From: Argopecten irradians
Lineage: Eukaryota; Mollusca; Bivalvia; Pectinida; Pectinidae
Reading direction: 5' to 3'
Assembly: GCF_041381155.1 (NCBI RefSeq)
Contig: NC_091145.1
Location: 40,191,882-40,255,881, forward strand
Length of the DNA: 64,000 nt
Shown: positions 25,101-37,100 of the stretch, one piece after another
Position numbering within the stretch: the stretch's first letter is position 1
Layout: every line of letters starts with the position of its first letter
The notes under the pieces: model-generated
Database searches by the model: none
Seen by the model: the letters and a program-made list of their open reading frames with translations, nothing else
Told to the model about the DNA's origin: nothing
Program-made: the position numbers and the translations under genes

Positions 25101-28100
25101 ACAAAGGTATATTGTCTACAACAAAGTGAAGGAGATAGGAGATGTACTGGTCTTATAGTCTGTAAAATAGGACAAAGGTATATTGTCTACAACAAAGTGA
25201 AGGAGATAGGAGTTGTACTGGTCTATAGTCTGTAAAATAGGACAAAGGTATATTGTCTACAACAAAGTGAAGGAGATAGGAGATGTACTGGTCTATAGTC
25301 TGTAAAATAGGACAAAGGTATATTGTCTACAACAAAGTGAAGGAGATAGGAGTTGTACTGGTCTATAGTCTGTAAAATAGGACAAAGGTATATTGTCTAC
25401 AACAAAGTGAAGGAGATAGGAGGTGTATTGTCTATAGTCTGTAAAATAGAGAAAGGTATATTGTCTACAACAAAGTGAAGGAGATAGGAGTTGTACTGGT
25501 CTATAGTCTGTAAAATAGGACAAAGGTATATTGTCTACAACAAAGTGAAGGAGATAGGAGTTGTACTGGTCTATAGTCTGTAAAATAGGACAAAGGTATA
25601 TTGTCTACAACAAAGTGAAGGAGATAGGAGTTGTACTGGTCTATAGTCTGTAAAATAGGACAAAGGTATATTGTCTACAACAAAGTGAAGGAGATAGGAG
25701 GTTGTACTGGTCTATAGTCTGTAAAATAGGACAAAGGTATATTGTCTACAACAAAGTGAAGGAGATGGGAGTTGTATTGTCTATAGTCTGTAAAATTGGA
25801 CAAAGATATATTGTCCAATACAAAGTGAAGGAGATAGGAGTTGTACTGGTCTATAGTCTGTAAAATAGGAAAAAGGTATATTGTCTACAAACAACTTCGT
25901 TTTACACTTCATCATAACTGTTGGATTGGAGGGAGTTTAAAATTCTATGTCATTTCTTCTATCTCACAGTTAACTACACATAACAATAATATATATAGGA
26001 GAGGAGGGAAAGAAATGTCTGCCTAGCTAGGAACAATCACAAAAAAAAGGTCATAGATGAATCGCTGCTGTAGGACTTACATGTATGTCTGTATCAGGCC
26101 CTTGGGAAAGGATTTCTTTGTTGCGACAGCTCTGTGAGAGGTCAGACAGTGACTCCCTGTAGGTTGAGTACTGGGTACAGGTGACAGGCCAATGGGCCTC
26201 TGCCTCACAGGACCAACACCAAACTCTGTCACAACCACAGGCTACCGGTACATTACCATAGGAGAGACCTGGTGGTACAAATACATCAAAATTACATCAC
26301 AGGACCAACACCAAACTTGGTCATAACCACAGGCTACTGGTACATTATCATGGGAGAAACCTGGTGGTACAAATACATCAAAATTACATCACAGGAGACA
26401 CACCAAACTCTGTCACAACCACAGGCTACCGGTACATTACCATGGGAGAAACCTGGTGGTACAAATACATCAAAATTACATCACAGGACCAACACCAAAC
26501 TCTGTCACAACCACAGGCTACCGGTACATTACCATGGGAGAAACCTGGTGGTACAAATACATCAAAATTACATCACAGGACCAACACCAAACTCTGTCAC
26601 AACCACAGGCTACCGGTACATTACCATGGGAGAAACCTTGTGGTACAAATACATCAAAATTACATCACAGGACCAACACCAAACTTGGTCATAACCACAA
26701 GCTACTGGTACATTATCATAGGATAAACCTGGCGGTACAAATACATCAAAATTACATCACAGGACCAACACCAAACTCTGTAACAACCACAGGCTACTGG
26801 TACATTACCATGGGAGAAACCTGGTGGTACAAATACATCAAAATTACATCACAGGAGACACACCAAACACGGTCATAACCACAGGCTACCGGTACATTAC
26901 CATGGGAGAAACCTGGTGGTACAAATACATCAAAATTACATCACAGGAGACACACCAAACTGAGTCACAACCACAGGCCACCGGTACACTACCTTGGGAG
27001 AAACCTGGTGGTACACAATACATCAAAATTACATCACAGGAGACACACCGATCACGGTCATAACCACAGGCTACCTATAATAAAATGGTTTTTGAATCTT
27101 GTTTTGTAAAGTTGTATTATTTAGCTGTTGTATAGGTGGCCATCAGGTATATGTAGTCTTCGTTTGTTGGGTCCGTATAACTTCTTGTGCGTTGAGAATT
27201 GTCATTGAAATGATGATTGACTCTGATGTTTTGGTTCACATTTTATTCTGCTGTACTTCATACGTTACATAGAGTCATTGTTGATACATGTGACCCAAAA
27301 TGGGACCACACACAAGGTGTGTGCTCCTCTATGTTTCTCCCTCTCTCTTCTACAATAACTGGTCAGCTCTATATACATAACAACGAGAGCATGAGAATCA
27401 GTATTTGGCCATGATATCCAACACCTGAAACATCTGATACATGGATAGCTACTGTATAACATAAGTAACACGCTGAACCAATTAATACTGACCAGTTTCA
27501 CAATTAGCATTACATATAAGATGTTCAGACACCACATACCATTACACAACAACGAGAAACCTATACCTATAACCCAGACTATTATGTACAGACCTGGCCA
27601 GCTATCGCATGGCACTGATAACTGATAGTATATATACGTTTAGACCTGGGACACACACGAATAGCTGTAAGTCTATATCAGTATCTTATGAAATAAAACT
27701 TATTATATTATATACCGGTACATTACCATGGGAGAAACCTGGTGGTACAAATACATCAAAATTACATCACAGGACCAACACCAAACTCTGTAACAACCAC
27801 AGGCTACCAGTACATTACCATGGGAGAAACCTGGTGGTACAATTACATCAAAATTACATCACAGGAGTCAAACCAATCACGGTCATAACCACAGGCTACC
27901 GGTACATTACCATGGGAGAAACCTGGTGGTACAAATACATCAAAATTACATCACAGGAGAATCACCCAACTTGGTCATAACCACAGGCTAACGGTACATT
28001 ACCTTGGGAGAAACCTGGTGGTACAAATACATCAAAATTACATCACAGGAGACACACCAATCACGGTCATAACCACAGGCTACTGGTACATTACCATGGG

Positions 28101-31100
28101 AGAAACCTGGTGGTACAAATACATCAAAATTACATCACAGGAGACACACCAAACTGGGTCACAACCACAGGCTACCGGTACATTACTATGGGAGAAACCT
28201 GGTGGTACAAATACACCAAAATTACATCACAGAAGAAACACCAAACTCGGTCACAATTGACCGATCGCCAGGTGTAATATAGCCACGCCTCGTGCTCACA
28301 AACGCACATGTTTCTATTCAATGTCGGAGCAAACATCGTAGCACACACAATACAAAATGCAAAGTCACGTGCGGTTTGATTGACAGCTGGCGATCCATCA
28401 ATCACAGGCTACCGGAAAATTACCTTGGGAGAAACCTGGTGGTACAATTACTTACAAAATTACACAAATAATTTCATTGAATTGATGAAATCTTATTTAT
28501 AAGGCCATCTTTATAATAACTAAGTCATCAACATCATTTTGATTTACACCCAATTAACCAGTCAATTACTTTTAGTAAGTACATCACAGGTTTAGGTGGT
28601 GGAAGAAAACTCGAGAACCTAAAGAATACAACCAACCTACGATCAGTAACTGGCAACTGTCTAATGTAGAATTCAAACTTGACACCCAGAGGTGGAGGGC
28701 TAGTGGTAATGTCTCTTTAACAACTCGGCTACCACAGCCCCTGAACACCATCAACATGCAAATTAATAGGCAATAACGAGTACTATGTACAGTGAAGAAA
28801 GACTGGGAATTTGGTCTAAAACATACCAACTTTGGTCACCTTAGCCACCAGGTCACATGACTGTTTAGGACAGTGGTGCCACTGGGGAGACTGAGCTACC
28901 GCTCCCTCAGCACGGCTATGTAACCAGTGGTTATAAAGTTGACACGGCAGAAGGGTCTGAATCATCACCTCATCCACAACTTCATCACACGTATCATCCT
29001 ACAAAATATACAGAAATAAAATTCTCCATGAAAGTGTACTTAATTTGTGGCCATGATATTTAAGTTTATGGATTAGATAAGTATTAACCACTTTACATAG
29101 ACAATTAATGTAAAACTGTGGCATAATACGGAAATAAGATCTGATTTAAACTGTAGTGATTTTTTTATGTTTAACAGAAGAACAGAAATCAGACATACCA
29201 TACCATATTTTCGCCAGGAAAATTTTATCCGTAAAATATTGATAAAATTACAAGAAACGTGTACAGTCAAACCTGTGTATAAAGACCACCCAAGAGGCCA
29301 AGAAAAGATAGTCTTTATAGCCAAGTGGTCTGAATACACAGAACAAACTCTGTTAAAATCGAACCATTTGGGACCCTGAAAAAGTGGTCTTATAAAGCAG
29401 GAAGTCTTTATACAGAGGTGGTCACTAAGACAGGTTTGACCATATAAACCATTATGGTCAAATGGTGAAAATTTAAAACAACTAAAATTGAATTTTCTTG
29501 GTTTAATTAAAAAATTTCCAATTTTTAAACCCACGAAAATAACTGGCTATATTAAGCATTGTTAATTGATACAAAAATCCTGTTTTCACAAGACCATATA
29601 CAATATGTATTTGATAAATACGATTAAGGTACCTGACAGGACACACTAGAACAACGGTTCTGAATTCTCTCCCAGATGTACTTCCTCCAACAGGGAACAC
29701 AGTAGTAGTGTAGGCATGGCAACAGGACACATCCATTCAGTAGTGGGGGGTCAAAGTTATCTAGACACGACTTACAGAATCCAAAATCCATCGTCTGTGT
29801 TAGGGAGGAGGGTAACAACTCGTATGACTCCAGTAATCCCACCTGTACAATAAAATTGTGATTCTCTTGTTTTTAACCTGTGGATACACAGTAAGATGAA
29901 TTTCTATACATCCCTAACATCTATATAAACCATAGATGACATAAATCCAGATAGCTTGATGCTATAAATAAATGTGTCATCGGTTACCCACGTTAGTCAG
30001 CCAAACAGCGCATACCCGTAGTAGACACTGGACATTCGAGGGTGGGCAAAGTACATTTTCAACAGTATATGTATATATTGTCCAAGTCCTGACACTTAAA
30101 CTCAAAAACTACACTTATTACTTAGTGCCATCAACTAAGGAAGATAATCAGCATTATTCCTATAGCTACACTTACATCAGAATTCAGAGTCGTTTCCAAC
30201 ATTTGTTTCTCATCTTCATATAATATGTGTTGATTTCCACCTGAAAGTGTTTTGTAAGCTTCCTGAACAGTCTGTATGTCAACTCTGGCTCTACTCACTC
30301 GGGCAGTCAACTGACCAGGCTCAAACTTCACAGACTCAAGTCTAGGTTTCACAGAAAGCCTGTTAATATAAAGTACATTTGTATTTACAGAATCCATACC
30401 AACAGGTTTCCACTTAGTTGAAGTAAAAGTGAAAATCTATTCTTGTAGATAAATGACTACACACCCCTTCTTTGCAGTTGCCAGATTAACAACACGTTGT
30501 GCAATATCCACAAGTTCAAGAACTTTGTATACGTGACCTGGTTTACCAGCAAGCTCCTCCCGGAGAAAGATTGGCAGTAGTAACTGTCCCTTGGTGAACG
30601 GCTTCAGAAGGATTTTTAACCTGAAAGTAAACAACAGTGAAACAGTTATAGTCCTATGGCACAAATTCTCCCAACATTTATACCATCATGGTGGCTCTTT
30701 TGTTTACCAATACTGTACCTGATACAGAAAAACAAATAAAAAAACAACATTAAAGGTGATGCCAGGGTTATAAGATACTAAAACTAAATACATTATGTGA
30801 TACAGAAAAACAAATAAAAAAACACATTTAAGGTGATGCCAGGGTTATAAGATACTAAAACTAAATACATTACCTGATACAGAAAAACAAATAAAAAACA
30901 TCATTTAAGGTGATGCCAGGGTTATAAGATACTAAAAACTAAATACATTACCTGATACAGAAAAACAAATAAAAAACAACATTAAAGGTGATGCCGGGGT
31001 TATAAGATACTAAAACTAAATACATTACGTTATACAGAAAAACAAATAAAAAAGCAACATTAAAGGTGATGCCGGGGTTATAAGATACTAAAACTAAATA

Positions 31101-34100
31101 CATTACGTGATACAGAAAAACAAATAAAAAAACAACATTAAAGGTGATGCCGGGGTTATAAGATACTAAAAACTAAATACATTACGTGATACAGAAAAAC
31201 AAATAAAAAAAACAACATTTAAGGTGATGCCAGGGTTATAAGATATACTAAAACTAAATACATTACGTGATACAGAAAAAACAATAAAAAACAAAACCAT
31301 TTAAGGTGATGCCAGGGTTATAAGATACTAAAACTAAATACATTACGTGATATAGAAAAACAAATAAAAAACAACATTAAAGGTGATGCCGGGGTTTATA
31401 AGATACTAAAACTAAATACATTACGTGATACAGAAAAACAAATAAAAAAACAACATTAAAGGTGATGCCGGGGTTATAAGATACTAAAACTAAATACATT
31501 ACGTGATACAGAAAAACAAATAAAAAACAAATTAAAGGTGATGCCGGGGGTTTATAAGATACTAAAACTAAATACATTACGTGATACAGAAAAACAAATA
31601 AAAAACAACATTAAAGGTGATGCCGGGGTTATAAGATACTAAAAACTAAATACATTACGTGATACAGAAAAACAAATAAAAAACAACATTTAAGGTGATG
31701 CCATGGGTTCCAAGATACTAAAACAACGTGGGTAGAGTATAATTTAGGTGATTGTGATGTCCCAAAAATGTCATCAAAATATGATGTCACAATCACAGAC
31801 ATCCTCGATACCCCAGGGGTTCCAATCACTTATCATCTCTACACCCCTGAACTATCTCATAGTAAAATTAAAGGCAACAGAACAGACCAGGTAATTTAGT
31901 CCTTTGATGTACATCAAAAGAGCCGAATAACGGAACAAAGTAGTCGACTGTGTGGCTTTGAAGTTGGGCGTCGCCCTTATTGTAGTCTTCAAAGGAAATC
32001 TTTGCTGTCCTGTGATTGGTCAAATGTTTTCCACTGAGCTGCCTCCAATTCTACTATGAGATAGTCCAGGGGTGTAGAGATCGAATGTTATCAGAACCCC
32101 TGGAGTATCAAGGCTGAATCACAGGAAGGTGGGACTATATATATTGATTGTAAATCCCCACATGATTTTAGTATCTCGAAGTGGATGTATTGAAAATGTT
32201 CATCAATATTTTCATCAATAATAGTCTGATCAATATGATTTTATTACCAAGTAAAAACACACACCAGTATTCTGCCTCAGTGGACCATTTAGACCACTCA
32301 GATTTCTGCCAAAACAGCAGATAAGCCTGAGTTGTCTCCCCTGTCACACACAGCCTAAGTTGCTGGGGAACACAGTTTGCAATGTGAACTTGGAGTCCCT
32401 TGGGCTGAGTTCTAATGTCCTCTATACTGTCTTTATTTACCATACAGCTGCAGAAAGATTTGTTAAAATCCTTGCCTAAAGGTTTTATATCATAGTGTAT
32501 GTCATTTCTCTTCGGTTTGGTTTTCAATGTTTGTTTCGTACCAACATTTACTATGGATACCTCCTTTTTTATTTCTGATTTCCTAGTATCAATATCATAT
32601 TGTTTTTTGGGAACTGGACGTTTTATAGTAGTGTATGGAATCTTCTCAACATCCTTTTGACGAGGTATCCTTTTCTTCTTTTTAAAGTCTTTTTTAGGTT
32701 TTTTCAATGAATTAGAATTGCCAGAACATAAAAAGTCTTTGAATGTAAAATTTCTAGGTTGATTTTCATCCTTAGGGCTATCACTTTGAAAGATTCCTTC
32801 ATTTGAATGTGCTCTGGGCCACAAGGTGTCTGTAAGATGGTAGTTGTTGTCATAGTAACCATTGCGGTACCTCTGGTGCTCCGTGTGGTCCAGGCCCTGG
32901 TAGTACCAGCGACTCCAGGACTTATTGTGATTCCCCTTCTTCTTCCAACCAAACCTTTTCACTTTGGTTGTACATCTGTGTATGAAACCTGAAAATAAAT
33001 CAATTTACCCTTTTTTAGAACTGTACTTATTACAAATCAGAATCGAGTTTAAAATGTTGCTATGTACACAATGTATGATGAGGTATTACCAATCTGTTTA
33101 CTACTTGTCATGGTAACCCATCTTTGCATACCTAATGTGTTAAGAAATTGACTTTCCCATTGATTTAGTGTATATGAAATCTTGATGCATGAATTCTATA
33201 TTTTACCTATGCACACCACATGTGCTTGAAGTGCTCACTAAACATGGTGAAGAGTCTGGTCAATATTTACCTTTCTTTGAATCACATTTACAAGGTCCAA
33301 TAACAAAGTCTGGGTCTGTTATCTCATATCTGATCTCGGGGACAGCCACAGGATGGACGTCTCCACGAATCACACTGACAACAAAACAACACCATTAAAA
33401 CCCAATGCTGTACTGGGGAGATGTTTTGATCAAGATTCCTCTAGCAGGGAGGTCTTTTAATTAAGATAGGAATCTACACGGAGGTGTTTTGATTAAGATT
33501 CATCTAGCAGGGAGGTCTTTTAATTAAGATAGGAATCTACAAAGAGGTGTTTTGATTAAGATTCATCTAGCAGGGAAATGTTTTGATTAAGATTCATCTA
33601 GCAGGGAGATGTTTTGATTAAGATTCATCTAGCAGGGAGATGTTTTGATTAAGATTCCTCTAGTGGGGAGGTGTTTTGATTAAGATTCATCTAGCAGGGA
33701 GATGTTTTGATTAAGATTCCTCTAGCAGGGAGGTGTTTTGATTAAGATTCCTCTAGCAGGGAGGTGTTTTGATTAAGATTCCTCTAGCAGGGAGGTGTTT
33801 TGATTAAGATTCCTCTAGCTGGATTCCTACAGCAACGTGTTTTGAAGATTTCCTCTAGCAGGGGAGATGTTTTGATTAAGATTCCTCTAGCAGGGAGGTG
33901 TTTTGATTAAGATTCCTCTAGTGGGGAGGTGTTTTGATTAAGATTCATCTAGCAGGGAGATGTTTTGATTAAGATTCCTATAGCAGGGAGGTGTTTTGAT
34001 AAAGATTCCTCTGGCAGGGAGGTGTTTTGATTAAGATTCCTCTGGCAGGGAGGTGTTTTGAATAAGATTCCTCTAGCAGGGAGATGTTTTGATTAAGATT

Positions 34101-37100
34101 CCTACAGCAGGGACGTGTTTTGATTGAGATTCCTCTAGCGGGGAGATGTTTTGATTAAGATTCCTATAGCAGGGAGGTGTTTTGATAAAGATTCCTCTGG
34201 CAGGGAGGTGTTTTGATTAAGATTCCTCTGGCAGGGAGGTGTTTTGATTAAGATTCCTCTAGCAGGGAGATGTTTTGATTAAGATTCCTACAGCAGGGAC
34301 ATGTTTTGATTAAGATTCCTCTGGCAGGGAGGTGTTTTAATTAAGATTCCTCTAGCAGGGGAGTGTTTTGATTAAGATTCCTCTAGCAGGGAGGTGTTTT
34401 GATTAAGATTTCTCTGACAGGGAGGTGTTTTGATTTAAATTCCTCTACGGCAGGGAGGTGTTTTGATTTAAATTCCTCTAGGAGGGGAGATGTTTTGATT
34501 TAGATTCTCTACAGCAGGGACGTGTTTTGATTTAAGATTCCTCTGGCAGGGAGGTGTTTTAATTAAGTTTCCTCTGGCAGGGAGGTGTTTTGATTAAGAT
34601 TCATCTAGTAGGGAGGTGTTTTGATAAAGACTCCTCTAGCGGGGAGGTGTTTTGATATAGATTCCTCTGACAGGGAGATGTTTTGATAAAGATTCCTCTA
34701 GCCGGGAGATGTTTTGATTAAGATTCCTCTAGTGGGGAGGTGTTTTGATAAAGATTCCTCTAGCCAGGGGGTGTTTTGATAAATATTCCTCTAGCAGGGA
34801 GATGTTTTGATTAAGATTCCTCTAGCTGGGAGGTGTTTTGATTAAGATTCCTCTAGTGGGGAGGTGTTTTGATAAAGATTCCTCTAGCCAGGGGGTGTTT
34901 TGATTTAAATTCCTCTAGCAGGGAGGTGTTTTGATTAAGATTCCTCTAGCTGGGAGGTGTTTTGATTAAGATAGGAATCTAGCCGGGAGGTGTTTTGATT
35001 AAGATTCATCTAGCAGGGAGATTTTTTATTAAGACTCCTCTAGCGGGGAGGTATTTTGATAAGGATTCCTCTAGCAGGGAGATGTTTTGATTTAGATTCC
35101 TCTAGCAGGGAGATGTTTTGATTAAGATTCATCTAGCAGGGAGATGTTTTGAATTTAAATTCCTCTGGAGGGGAGATGTTTTGATTTAGATTCCTACAGC
35201 AGGGACTTGTTTTGATTAAGATTCCTCTGGCAGGGAGGTGTTTTAATTAAGTTTCCTCTGGCAGGGAAGTGTTTTGATTAAGATTCATCTAGCAGGGAGG
35301 TGTTTTGATAAAGACTCCTCTAGCGGGGAGGTGTTTTGATATAGATTCCTCTAGCAGGGAGATGTTTTGATAAAGATTCCTCTAGCAGGGAGATGTTTTG
35401 ATTAAGATTCCTCTAGCAGGGAGGTGTTTTGATTAAGATTCCTCTAGCAGGGAGATGTTTTGATAAAGATTCCTCTAGCAGGGAGATGTTTTGATTAAGA
35501 TTCCTCTAGCAGGGAGATGTTTTGATTAAGATTCTCTAGCAGGGAGATGTTTTGATAGATTCTCTAGCAGGGAGATTTTTATTAGATCCTCTAGCAGGGA
35601 GATGTTTTGATAAAGATTCCTCTAGCAGGGAGATGTTTTGATAAAGATTCCTCTAGCAGGGAGATGTTTTGATAAAGATTCCTCTAGCAGGGAGATGTTT
35701 TGATAAAGATTTCTCTAGCAGGGAGATATGTTTTGATAAAGATTCCTCTAGCAGGGAGATGTTTTGATTTAGATTCCTCTAGTGGGGAGGTGTTTTGAAA
35801 AAGATTCCTCTAGCGGGGAGATGTTTTGATTAAGATTCCTATAGCAGGGAGGTGTTTTGATAAAGATTCCTCTGGCAGGGAGGTGTTTTGATTAAGATTC
35901 CTCTGGCAGGGAGGTGTTTTGATTAAGATTCCTCTAGTGGGGAGATGTTTTGATATAGATTCCTCTAGCGGGGAGATGTTCTGATTAAGATTCCTATAGC
36001 AGAGAGGTGTTTTGATAAAGTTTCCTCTGGCAGGGAGGTGTTTTGATTAAGATTCCTCTGGCAGGGAGGTGTTTTGATTAAGATTCCTACAGCAGGGACG
36101 TGTTTTGATTAAGATTCCTCTAGCGAGGAGATGTTTTGATTAAGATTCCTCTGGCAGGGAGGTGTTTTAATTAAGATTCCTCTAGCAGGGAGGTGTTTTG
36201 ATTTAAATTCCTCTGGAGGGGAGATGTTTTGATTTAGATTCCTACAGCAGGGACTTGTTTTGATTAAGATTCCTCTGGCAGGGAGGTGTTTTAATTAAGT
36301 TTCCTCTGGCAGGGAAGTGTTTTTATTAAGATTCATCTAGTGGGGAGGTGTTTTGATAAAGACTCCTCTAGCGGGGAGGTGTTTTGATATAGATTCCTCT
36401 GACAGGGAGGTGTTTTGATAAAGACTCCTCTAGTGGGGAGGTGTTTTGATATAGATTCCTCTGACAGGGAGGTGTTTTGATAAAGACTCCTCTAGCAGGG
36501 AGGTGTTTTGATATAGATTCCTCTGACAGGGAGGTGTTTTGATATAGATTCCTCTGACAGGGAGATGTTTTTATTACGATTCATCTAGTGGTGAGGTGTT
36601 TAAGATGCCATGATGTGATGATGGACATCAACCTTGGTAATCTTCAAATGTATATACATGTTTATTCATATGCATAAATATTATTTTGCTCTTCTCAATG
36701 CATAAATTTTTTTGACAATATGACCTTCTAGAAAAAAATATGGTTTTATACAATGGCCCTGGGTATATATGTAGGGTCTGTTTTGTCTGTGTGTTTTCAG
36801 TTCTGGAATTGGGAACTGGAACAAATATTTTGTAACAGGAGAGGAAATAATGTCCAGACTGTAGTTCAGATCTATGGCTTCCAAATACTAGCCAGATGCT
36901 TTACCACTATTGGTCACTGATAATTTACCTAGTCCAACTGACGGATTGCCAGCCGTCAATCAAACAGTCCGGATAACCCACATAAGTTTGCATTTTTTAT
37001 CATGTATGCTATGGTATTGAATATGTACATGTGCCTTTGCCAGCATGAGGCGTGGCTATATATACTGCCTGGTGATTGTTCAATTCCTTTGCATGTAAGT

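Noticed and set aside
20711..25523. Short minus-strand ORFs (SYFTDYRPV type)
   Set aside because: Artefacts of the 70-bp array rotating through three frames.
26272..28260. Plus-strand ORFs of 80-140 residues containing 'YIKITSQ' repeats
   Set aside because: Antisense reading of the 92-bp array derived from minus-strand exon H.
20438..28460. Possible CRISPR array
   Set aside because: Repeats are contiguous units with no unique spacers, in a split-gene eukaryotic context; units derive from exon starts.
29503..29736. Minus ORF MDVSCCHAYTTTVFPV...
   Set aside because: Alternative frame of the RING1 exon (29633-29842), whose zinc-ligand spacing and phase-0 edges identify the true frame.
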